Of a stretch of DNA of 22,478 bases, positions 1 through 7,216 are shown piece after piece; the first letter of the stretch is position 1, and every line of letters begins with the position of its first letter. A program made the position numbers and the translations under genes. The notes under the pieces are model-generated. The model saw only the letters and a program-made list of their open reading frames with translations. It was not told the DNA's origin and ran no database searches. The stretch is from positions 1 to 22,478 of the forward strand of contig DLPY01000072.1 in assembly GCA_002478685.1 (NCBI GenBank), written 5' to 3'. Source of the stretch: Flavobacteriaceae bacterium UBA7446. GTDB taxonomy: Bacteria > Bacteroidota > Bacteroidia > Flavobacteriales > Flavobacteriaceae.

Positions 1-804
1 GAATTAGAAGAGGTTTTATTGATGTCAGACGTTGGTGTATCTACCACCCAAAAAATCATGGTTCAACTTGAGAAACGTGTTCCTAAAGAAAAATACCTCA
101 ATGTATCCGAATTAGATAAACTCCTATACGATGAGATGATATCGCTATTAACAGCAACTCAATCTTCTCAAAATATCAGTACTGACGAACTTCAAATCAT
201 ATTGGTAGTAGGAGTAAATGGCGCAGGAAAAACGACTTCCATTGGCAAACTGGCGCATCGATATAAAAGTGAAGGAAAAAGCGTCATGTTGGCTGCTGCT
301 GACACCTTTAGAGCAGGTGCCGTAGCGCAATTGCGCTTGTGGTCTGAACGAGAGGATGTACCACTTGTAGAGCTCCAAGAAGGAAGTGACCCTGCATCGG
401 TAGCCTACACTGCAGTAGAGCGTGCTAAAAAAGAACAAATGGATGTGCTACTAATAGACACCGCAGGGCGTTTACATAACAACACCAACCTGATGCAGGA
501 ATTGACAAAAATTCAACGTGTTGTGCAAAAAATAATCCCTGAAGCACCTCATGAAGTACTACTTGTTTTAGATGGAGGAACAGGACAAAATGCCTTTGTT
601 CAGGCAAAGCAATTTGCTGAAGCAACTGCTGTTTCCGGACTCATTTTGACCAAACTTGACGGCACCGCCAAAGGGGGAGTGGTCATAGGAATTTCAGACG
701 AGTTAGAAGTTCCCATACAATATATTGGTGTAGGAGAAGGTGTTGAGGATTTATTGCCTTTTGATGCAAAAGAATTTTTAGATTCCTTGTTCGAAAACTA
801 TTAG
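1..804 (+). CDS. ftsY: Signal recognition particle receptor FtsY (5'-truncated by window edge)
   Basis: SRP-dependent GTPase that docks ribosome-nascent chain-SRP complexes at the inner membrane for co-translational insertion. The frame is open from base 1, so the N-terminal part of the N domain lies outside the window; the ATG at 22 is internal, because the preceding codons read ELEEVLL, the usual FtsY N-domain text. Visible GTPase motifs are the P-loop GVNGAGKTT (211-237), DTFRAGA (about 310-330), DTAGRL (457-474) and TKLDGTAKGG (649-678). The insertion-box region and the closing GVGEGVEDLLPFDAKEF segment typical of the SRP GTPase C-terminus are intact. 267 residues are visible. rimO starts 14 bases downstream on the same strand, so co-transcription is likely. 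Ffh shares the GTPase motifs, but it carries a C-terminal M domain that is absent here. Confidence 0.97.
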   Translation, partial: ELEEVLLMSDVGVSTTQKIMVQLEKRVPKEKYLNVSELDKLLYDEMISLLTATQSSQNISTDELQIILVVGVNGAGKTTSIGKLAHRYKSEGKSVMLAAADTFRAGAVAQLRLWSEREDVPLVELQEGSDPASVAYTAVERAKKEQMDVLLIDTAGRLHNNTNLMQELTKIQRVVQKIIPEAPHEVLLVLDGGTGQNAFVQAKQFAEATAVSGLILTKLDGTAKGGVVIGISDELEVPIQYIGVGEGVEDLLPFDAKEFLDSLFENY

Positions 805-818
805 CACTAAAATGTATT

Positions 819-2135
819 ATGCGAACAAAGTCCGCGAAAAAGAATAAAATCAACGTGGTTACACTTGGGTGTTCCAAAAACATTTACGACTCTGAAGTGC
901 TGATGGGGCAGTTGAAGGCCAGTGACAAAGACGTGGTTCATGAACAGCAAGGCAATATCGTCGTGGTGAATACCTGTGGTTTTATTGATAATGCCAAGGA
1001 GGAATCGGTAAATACGATATTAAATTTTGCAGAACAAAAAGAACAGGGACTCATCGATAAATTATTTGTAACCGGTTGTTTAAGTGAGCGCTATAAACCC
1101 GAGTTAGAAGCCGAAATCCCAAATGTGGACGATTATTTTGGCACAACAGATTTACCGCTCTTACTCAAAGCCTTAGGCGCAGACTACCGTCATGAGCTAC
1201 TTGGCGAACGCCTTACGACTACACCCAAAAACTATGCATATCTAAAAATTTCGGAAGGATGCGACCGACCGTGTTCATTTTGCGCTATTCCGCTTATGCG
1301 CGGGGCACATCGCTCAAAACCCATCGAGGACTTGGTTGAGGAAGCCAACGGGCTTGCCAAAAACGGCGTAAAAGAACTGATTATCATTGCACAAGACTCT
1401 ACCTATTACGGCTTGGACTTGTACAAAAAACGACGATTGGCAGACTTGCTCAAAGCCTTGGCACAGGTTGAGGGGATTGTCTGGATTCGTTTGCATTACG
1501 CCTTTCCAACCGGCTTTCCAGAAGATGTATTGGAAGTAATTGCATCGGAACCAAAAGTGTGTTCGTATATCGATATTCCTCTACAACATATTTCAGACCC
1601 TATTTTACGCTCTATGCGGCGTGGAACTACGCAAGAGAAAACCACGACCTTGCTCAAAAAATTTAGAAATGCTGTTCCAGAAATGGCAATTCGAACATCC
1701 CTTATTTTGGGGTATCCCGGTGAGACTGAAGAGGACTTCGAATTGCTAAAATCTTGGGTAAAAGAAATGCGTTTTGAGCGATTAGGGTGCTTTCAGTACA
1801 GCCACGAGGAAAATACACATGCACATTCGCTAGAAGACAATGTTCCCGCCGAAGTAAAACAGGCTAGAGTAAATGAACTTATGGAACTACAAGCCCAAAT
1901 TTCTTGGGAAAAAAATCAAGCATTGATAGGAAAAACGTTAAAATGCGTTATCGATAGAAAAGAAGGGAACTTTTTTGTTGGACGCACCGAATTTGATTCC
2001 CCAGATGTGGATAACGAAGTTTGGGTAGATGCACAACAGTACTACCTTAAGGTTGGCGATTTTGCCAATTTAACGATTACCGCTGCTCAGGATTTTGATT
2101 TACAGGCGGTTCCTGCTAGCGTAGGATTGACCTAA
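819..2135 (+). CDS. rimO: Ribosomal protein S12 methylthiotransferase RimO
   Basis: Radical-SAM enzyme that adds a beta-methylthio group to a conserved aspartate of ribosomal protein uS12. The 438 residues match the family's usual length. The N-terminal methylthiotransferase domain carries three cluster cysteines, C18 (LGCSKN), C53 (NTCGF) and C87 (TGCLSE). The radical-SAM motif CxxxCxxC is C148/C152/C155 in GCDRPCSFCAIP. The C-terminal region, from about residue 370, looks like the TRAM domain. The IDIPLQHISDPIL segment and the short, S12-type radical-SAM text argue for RimO over the tRNA enzyme MiaB. It begins 14 bases after ftsY with no promoter box between, so it is probably the second gene of that operon. 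Its stop codon is in the same frame as the following bshC, separated by 12 sense codons. Confidence 0.96.
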   Translation: MRTKSAKKNKINVVTLGCSKNIYDSEVLMGQLKASDKDVVHEQQGNIVVVNTCGFIDNAKEESVNTILNFAEQKEQGLIDKLFVTGCLSERYKPELEAEIPNVDDYFGTTDLPLLLKALGADYRHELLGERLTTTPKNYAYLKISEGCDRPCSFCAIPLMRGAHRSKPIEDLVEEANGLAKNGVKELIIIAQDSTYYGLDLYKKRRLADLLKALAQVEGIVWIRLHYAFPTGFPEDVLEVIASEPKVCSYIDIPLQHISDPILRSMRRGTTQEKTTTLLKKFRNAVPEMAIRTSLILGYPGETEEDFELLKSWVKEMRFERLGCFQYSHEENTHAHSLEDNVPAEVKQARVNELMELQAQISWEKNQALIGKTLKCVIDRKEGNFFVGRTEFDSPDVDNEVWVDAQQYYLKVGDFANLTITAAQDFDLQAVPASVGLT

Positions 2136-2159
2136 AATGCGTCAATTTCATACTTTAAC

Positions 2160-2167
2160 TACTTTTG
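2160..2167 (+). promoter_or_regulatory. Putative -7 promoter box (TACTTTTG) for bshC
   Basis: This is an exact match to the Bacteroidota TAnnTTTG element, ending 4 bases before the GTG start of bshC. No TTTG-like -33 box is evident at the usual distance. If it is active, the transcript would begin at or next to the start codon, giving an essentially leaderless mRNA. Confidence 0.5.
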
Positions 2168-2171
2168 TCTC

Positions 2172-3776
2172 GTGAATTCGATAGCATCTTTAGGGTTTCA
2201 TTCGGGTATTTATTCGCCCATAATGCAACGTTTGTTGCAATCAGGTAAGGCACTGCTGCCTTTTCACAACGGACTGGTATCAACTTCGGAGGTGCAAAAA
2301 GTAGCGCAAAACAGGGCTGTTTCTTTTACTAAAGAAAACCGAAAAATATTGGTTGATGCTATACAAAACCAATATCAGCATCTTCTACAAAAAGAGAAAG
2401 TAAGAACTAACTTAAAAATCTTGAAAAAGCCCAATACGGTTACGATAACCACCGGACATCAATTGAATATCTTCACGGGACCCTTGTTTTTTTGGTATAA
2501 GATTTTGGATGTTATAAATACCGCTGAACGGTTGCAACAGGCAGACAGTTCGCATCATTATGTTCCAGTTTTTTGGATGGCATCTGAAGATCATGATTTT
2601 GAGGAAATCAATCACTTCTTTTTGGGTGAACAAAAAGTACGCTGGGATACCCAATCGGGAGGTCCTGTGGGGCGAATGCGTACCGAAAATTTACATGAAT
2701 TATACAGTCAATTGGAGCCGTATTGGAGCAAAAATCCGCATGGAAAAGAGCTGTTAAAATTATTTGCCGATTGTTATTTACAAGAAGATAATTTGGCCAA
2801 TGCCACTCGAAAGCTGGTGCATCAGCTTTTTGGAAAATATGGATTGATTGTTGTTGACGGAGATGATTATGCACTAAAATCACTTTTTTTGCCCATTATT
2901 TCTAAAGAACTCTGGGAACAATCAATACATAAATCGGTTTTAAAAACCGATACAGCCTTGTCAAAAGCAATACCTAACTACAAGCCACAGGTAAACCCCA
3001 GAGAAATCAATTTATTCTATCTCCTTGATGATAAACGAACACGCATCGTAAAAAAGGGTAAAAACTATACGACCGCAGATGAAATTTACAGTTGGGATGT
3101 GTCAGCCTTAGAAGCTGAAATACACAACCATCCTGAACGTTTTTCGCCCAATGCGCTAATGCGTCCGTTGTATCAAGAATGTGTTTTGCCAAACATAGCT
3201 TATGTTGGCGGTGGAGGCGAATTGGCGTATTGGTTGCAGTTAAAAGCTGCTTTTGAGGCTTTTGATGTGCCGTATCCGCTTTTGCAACACCGATCTAGTT
3301 TGCTGTTGATGTCCGAAAAGCAAGTGAAAAAATGCACGAAACTAAAGCTTCCACTTCAAGATTTGTTTTTGCCAAAAGCGTCATTTATTAACAAACGAGT
3401 GCGCCAAATTAGTGATATCGATATTGATTTTTCTACACAACGAAATGAGTTGCTGCGCCAATTTGAAGATTTAAAAGCACTGGCAAAACAAACCGACGCT
3501 TCTTTTTTAGGTGCTGTTAATGCGCAAGAAAAAAAGCAACTCAAAGGATTAGACAAACTGGAAAAGCGCTTGCTTAAGGCGCAGCGTATCAAACTTCAAG
3601 ATGAAATCATCCGAGTTACTGATATCCGAAATGCACTGTTCCCTAACGATAAATTGCAAGAACGCATAGCGCATTTTTCTTCCGTTTTGACAGATAAAAC
3701 CGTTGAGAAGTTTACGGATGACATAAAAAACGTGCTTGAGACAACTGCTAACGGGTTGCATGTTGTGCAGTATTAA
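2172..3776 (+). CDS. bshC: Putative cysteine ligase BshC (bacillithiol biosynthesis)
   Basis: BshC is the enzyme assigned to joining cysteine to glucosaminyl-malate, the last step in making the low-molecular-weight thiol bacillithiol. The 534 residues are close to the family length. The family's Rossmann-like core is visible as TTGHQLNIFTGP (residues 93-104) followed by VPVFWMASEDHDFEEI (131-146), the counterpart of the GGQQAGLLTGP and IPIFWVAGEDHD text in Bacillus BshC. A Lys/Leu/Glu-rich stretch near residues 440-490 is probably the BshC coiled coil. I chose the GTG at 2172 because residues 4-30 align with the N-terminus of other flavobacterial BshC proteins; the ATG at 2223 would remove 17 of them. 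The partner genes bshA and bshB are not in the window. Confidence 0.93.
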   Translation: MNSIASLGFHSGIYSPIMQRLLQSGKALLPFHNGLVSTSEVQKVAQNRAVSFTKENRKILVDAIQNQYQHLLQKEKVRTNLKILKKPNTVTITTGHQLNIFTGPLFFWYKILDVINTAERLQQADSSHHYVPVFWMASEDHDFEEINHFFLGEQKVRWDTQSGGPVGRMRTENLHELYSQLEPYWSKNPHGKELLKLFADCYLQEDNLANATRKLVHQLFGKYGLIVVDGDDYALKSLFLPIISKELWEQSIHKSVLKTDTALSKAIPNYKPQVNPREINLFYLLDDKRTRIVKKGKNYTTADEIYSWDVSALEAEIHNHPERFSPNALMRPLYQECVLPNIAYVGGGGELAYWLQLKAAFEAFDVPYPLLQHRSSLLLMSEKQVKKCTKLKLPLQDLFLPKASFINKRVRQISDIDIDFSTQRNELLRQFEDLKALAKQTDASFLGAVNAQEKKQLKGLDKLEKRLLKAQRIKLQDEIIRVTDIRNALFPNDKLQERIAHFSSVLTDKTVEKFTDDIKNVLETTANGLHVVQY

Positions 3777-3828
3777 AGCTGTTATTTCACAGTAGTTTTA
3801 ATGTTTTAAAAATGGATTCTCGCTACAA

Positions 3829-3853
3829 TTTTTAACATATTTACTGTTAAAAA
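3829..3853. repeat. 9-bp perfect inverted repeat between bshC and guaA
   Basis: TTTTTAACA (3829-3837) and TGTTAAAAA (3845-3853) are perfect complements around a 7-base spacer. The stem is AT-rich (one G/C pair) and no run of T follows it, so it is a weak candidate for an intrinsic terminator of bshC. It lies about 40 bases upstream of the guaA -7 box, where it could equally be an operator. Confidence 0.45.
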
Positions 3854-3891
3854 CTAATGCTAAAGCAATAATCACCAATAAAGTTTAATTG

Positions 3892-3899
3892 TATTTTTG
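3892..3899 (+). promoter_or_regulatory. Putative -7 promoter box (TATTTTTG) for guaA
   Basis: This exact TAnnTTTG match ends 3 bases before the guaA ATG. A clear TTTG -33 box is not seen. The spacing predicts a leaderless or nearly leaderless guaA mRNA. Confidence 0.6.
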
Positions 3900-3902
3900 C
3901 AT

Positions 3903-5429
3903 ATGCATAACAAAGTACTTATTCTTGATTTTGGTTCGCAATACACACAACTCATTGCGCGCCGTGTTCGAGAGCTCTCCATTTTTTGTGAAATACACCC
4001 TTTTCACAATATTCCAGATGATGTTTCAACCTTTAAGGCAGTTATCCTTTCGGGGTCTCCGTTTTCGGTACGCTCCAACGACGCCCCTCACCCAGATTTA
4101 AGTGCCATTCGGAACAAAGTGCCCTTGCTTGGGGTTTGCTATGGTGCACAGTATTTAGCGCATTTTAATGGGGGTGAAGTTGCCCCTTCCAATACTAGAG
4201 AATATGGACGCGCACGCTTGGCAAAAGTCGAAAAGCATCCGTTTTTAAAAGATATTCCGCTGGAATCGCAAGTGTGGATGAGCCATAGCGATACCATTAA
4301 AAAATTGCCAGAAAATGCAACACAATTGGCATCAACTAAAGACGTTGCCAATGCTGCTTATGTAATGGATGATAGCATGACCTATGGCATTCAGTTTCAC
4401 CCCGAAGTATATCATTCCACTGATGGGAAACAGTTGCTACAAAACTTTTTAGTAGATATTGCAGGAATTACCCCTGATTGGACATCGGATGCTTTTGTGG
4501 ATACTACCGTTGCACGACTTAAAGCGCAGTTGGGCAACGACAAAGTGATTTTAGGACTTAGCGGCGGTGTTGATTCTTCTGTAGCTGCCATTTTATTGCA
4601 TAAAGCTATTGGTCCAAACTTGCACTGCATTTTTGTGAATAATGGACTGTTGCGCAAAAACGAATTTTCCGATGTGCTTGCGCAATACGAGCACATGGGA
4701 CTTAATGTAAAGGGCGTAGATGCTACCGAGCAATTTTTGAGTGAATTGGCGGGGGTAAGTGATCCCGAAACAAAGCGCAAAATTATTGGTCGGGTTTTTG
4801 TAGAAGTGTTTGATGAGGAAGCACACAAAGTAGAAGGCGCCAAATGGCTTGCACAAGGAACAATTTACCCCGATGTCATTGAGTCCGTATCTGTCAATGG
4901 ACCTTCGGCAACCATTAAGTCGCACCACAATGTAGGTGGCCTTCCTGATTTTATGAAATTAAAAGTGGTAGAACCTCTAAATATGTTGTTTAAAGATGAG
5001 GTGCGAAGGGTAGGGGCAAGCCTTAATATGCCTGCTGGAATTTTAGGCCGTCATCCCTTCCCAGGACCAGGTCTTGCTATTCGTATTTTGGGCGATATCA
5101 CAAAAGAAAAAGTGACGATGCTTCAAGAAGCGGATGCCATTTTTATACAAGAGTTACGCCATCATGGTTTATATGATAATGTGTGGCAAGCTGGTGTAAT
5201 TCTGTTGCCAGTGCAGTCGGTCGGGGTTATGGGCGATGAGCGCACTTATGAGAAGTGCGTTGCGCTTCGTGCGGTAACATCAACTGACGGAATGACGGCA
5301 GATTGGGTACATTTGCCCTATGAGTTTTTACAAGAAATTTCAAATCAAATTATTAATCGTATTCCAGGAATTAACCGTGTGGTTTATGATATCAGTTCTA
5401 AACCTCCCGCAACTATTGAGTGGGAGTAA
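3903..5429 (+). CDS. guaA: GMP synthase (glutamine-hydrolysing)
   Basis: Converts XMP to GMP using glutamine and ATP, the last step of guanine nucleotide synthesis, in the cytoplasm. The N-terminal class-I glutamine amidotransferase domain (about residues 1-190) has the nucleophile in GVCYGAQ (C79) and the His/Glu pair in FHPEV (H166, E168). The ATP-pyrophosphatase domain starts with the PP-loop SGGVDSS (220-226). The C-terminal dimerisation domain ends with the conserved KPPATIEWE. The length of 508 residues is normal. The start is the ATG at 3903; a TTG two codons upstream lies inside the -7 box. The gene has its own promoter box, and its last 44 bases overlap the proposed start of the LysM gene, suggesting translational coupling. 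Confidence 0.98.
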   Translation: MHNKVLILDFGSQYTQLIARRVRELSIFCEIHPFHNIPDDVSTFKAVILSGSPFSVRSNDAPHPDLSAIRNKVPLLGVCYGAQYLAHFNGGEVAPSNTREYGRARLAKVEKHPFLKDIPLESQVWMSHSDTIKKLPENATQLASTKDVANAAYVMDDSMTYGIQFHPEVYHSTDGKQLLQNFLVDIAGITPDWTSDAFVDTTVARLKAQLGNDKVILGLSGGVDSSVAAILLHKAIGPNLHCIFVNNGLLRKNEFSDVLAQYEHMGLNVKGVDATEQFLSELAGVSDPETKRKIIGRVFVEVFDEEAHKVEGAKWLAQGTIYPDVIESVSVNGPSATIKSHHNVGGLPDFMKLKVVEPLNMLFKDEVRRVGASLNMPAGILGRHPFPGPGLAIRILGDITKEKVTMLQEADAIFIQELRHHGLYDNVWQAGVILLPVQSVGVMGDERTYEKCVALRAVTSTDGMTADWVHLPYEFLQEISNQIINRIPGINRVVYDISSKPPATIEWE

Positions 5430-7176
5430 ACGTTTTATCGTTTTTGTGTTTGCACACCTTTGTTTTATTGGCGTAGCTCAACAAGCTGAGGTATCGCACT
5501 TTATTGTACATAAAGTAAAAAAGAAAGAAACCCTTGAGGCAATTGCAAACAGGTACGATGTTACTTCTGAGCAAATTATTGCGCATAATCCGCTTGCAAA
5601 AAAAGGAATTCGCAAGCGTGACAAACTTCAAATCCCACGTTATAAAAAAGTAGTTCAGATTCAGTCTGAACGCAAATTGGGACAACACGTTGTGAGGCCC
5701 AAAGAAACGCTTTGGCGCGCTGCTTATACCTATGGCATTTCGATTGATTCGCTTCGCGTGTTAAATCCACAATTGGGAAATACACTTTCTATAGGTACTG
5801 TACTCTATGTTCCACAAAAAACTGCCGAAGAAAAAGCTGCTCAATTTAGCTATTACACGGTGCAACCCAGAGAAGGCTATTATCGATTAGAGCAAAAATT
5901 AGGATTGACCAGAGCACAATTAGAAACTCTGAACCCAGAGCTTCTTGAAATTAATTTGCAACAGGGTATGGTGCTTAAAATCCCTAAAATACAAGCGGAT
6001 ACATTGGTGCAACAAAAGCTTCAATTTGGAGCAAAACCAAGTTTTTGGGACAGTACTTTTGTAACTCCTGTAGTGCGCATTGCACTTATGGCGCCATTTC
6101 GCCTTTCACGTATTGAACTGGATTCTGTAATTCAAACCAAAAAAACACTATCGGAGCGTAACCTTACTACGGTTGCACTCGATTTTTATGCTGGTATGCT
6201 TCATGCTGCAGACAGCCTTAACAAGGTGGGGTTGAGTGTTGAGCTCACGGTTTTTGATACTGAAAATCAACGCTACATTGTTGAGCAGATTCTCAATCAA
6301 AATGATTTTTCTCAATTTGATGCGGTAATTGGACCTTTTACTCAAGGAAATCTGAGTCGTTTAGCACAAGCTATGGCCTTTTTTAATATTCCCGTTGTAT
6401 CGCCTATGACAACACGTGATATTAAAGCTTCAAAAGTCACTTTTAATACTATACCAAGCAAGAGAAGTTTAAGCAAACGGCTGTCAACTTACATTGATTC
6501 TTTGGATGCCAACACTGATAATCCATGTATTTTGATTATTTCAGATCATAAGAATAGAAAAACAGAGTTTAAACTAAAAGAGCAGTTTCCGTTAGCAGAA
6601 ATTATTCGGCCAGATGCGGATTTTGGTTACGTAAAGCCCGATGTTGTGGATTCACTCCTCACACCTACCCGACCAAATTGGGTGTTTTTGGAAACCGAAG
6701 ATTTAAATCTTGTCACAGGTATGACTTCTATGCTTAACGCCCAACAAAGAGACGATAGGAAAGTGCAACTCTTTACACATTACCGCTCTGGAACTTACGA
6801 CGATTCCAATGTTTCTCAAGCACATTTGGGAAACTTACGTTTTACGTATCCAAGCTATTTTCATGAAAAACGAGATAGCATTCGCATAAAGTTTGATGAA
6901 AACTACAAAGAAAGGTTTGGAAAAACCCCTAATCGTACTGCAGTAAAAGGTTTTGATGTGTTGATTGATGTGGCCTTGCGTATAGCCGTAAAGAGGACCC
7001 TTACAGGAGGAGTTTCTTTAGGTTTAGGTGAGCAACTTCAACATAGATTTGAATATAAATTCATGCCAACTGGTGGTTATGAAAATATTGCTACATACAC
7101 CATTCAGCATCAGGGTTTTGAAATGATTGAAGTAAAGCCCTCTAATATCCTCCTAGATTCGCTAGAGGTTAGGTAG
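5386..7176 (+). CDS. Secreted protein with three LysM repeats and a periplasmic-binding-like domain
   Basis: It is probably an exported, cell-wall-associated protein of unknown ligand. From the ATG at 5386 (596 residues), a KR pair and a hydrophobic stretch (about 15-31, ending GVA before QQ) look like a signal peptide. No lipobox cysteine is present. Three LysM peptidoglycan-binding repeats follow at about 38-85, 100-143 and 156-200. The rest (about 210-570) resembles a type-I periplasmic binding domain of the amino-acid ABC-transporter type: VRIALMAPF, then DAVIGPFTQGNLSRLAQAM and IPVVSPMTT. No transporter subunits are adjacent. The start is uncertain. A TTG at 5416 would give a more compact signal peptide, and the frame stays open back to 5320 inside guaA. 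The arrangement recalls LysM/substrate-binding fusions seen in flavobacteria; the biochemical role is not known to me. Confidence 0.85.
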   Translation: MISVLNLPQLLSGSKRFIVFVFAHLCFIGVAQQAEVSHFIVHKVKKKETLEAIANRYDVTSEQIIAHNPLAKKGIRKRDKLQIPRYKKVVQIQSERKLGQHVVRPKETLWRAAYTYGISIDSLRVLNPQLGNTLSIGTVLYVPQKTAEEKAAQFSYYTVQPREGYYRLEQKLGLTRAQLETLNPELLEINLQQGMVLKIPKIQADTLVQQKLQFGAKPSFWDSTFVTPVVRIALMAPFRLSRIELDSVIQTKKTLSERNLTTVALDFYAGMLHAADSLNKVGLSVELTVFDTENQRYIVEQILNQNDFSQFDAVIGPFTQGNLSRLAQAMAFFNIPVVSPMTTRDIKASKVTFNTIPSKRSLSKRLSTYIDSLDANTDNPCILIISDHKNRKTEFKLKEQFPLAEIIRPDADFGYVKPDVVDSLLTPTRPNWVFLETEDLNLVTGMTSMLNAQQRDDRKVQLFTHYRSGTYDDSNVSQAHLGNLRFTYPSYFHEKRDSIRIKFDENYKERFGKTPNRTAVKGFDVLIDVALRIAVKRTLTGGVSLGLGEQLQHRFEYKFMPTGGYENIATYTIQHQGFEMIEVKPSNILLDSLEVR

Positions 7177-7187
7177 TTTATTCTTTG

Positions 7188-7195
7188 TATTTTTG
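7188..7195 (+). promoter_or_regulatory. Putative -7 promoter box (TATTTTTG) for pyrG-yidC
   Basis: This exact TAnnTTTG match ends 21 bases upstream of the pyrG ATG and 12 bases after the stop of the LysM gene. It implies a short 5' leader of roughly 15 bases. Confidence 0.6.
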
Positions 7196-7216
7196 CACCT
7201 TTAATGCAATCAAGCT

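Noticed and set aside
2133..2174. rimO-bshC stop-codon read-through fusion
   Set aside because: The two genes are in the same frame with no further stop between them, but both proteins are complete, a promoter box precedes bshC, and no read-through context is evident.
4412..4843. 143-codon open frame on the minus strand inside guaA
   Set aside because: It is antisense to well-conserved guaA coding sequence, has a Ser/Thr/Pro-rich composition typical of frame shadows, and shows no recognisable domain or promoter.
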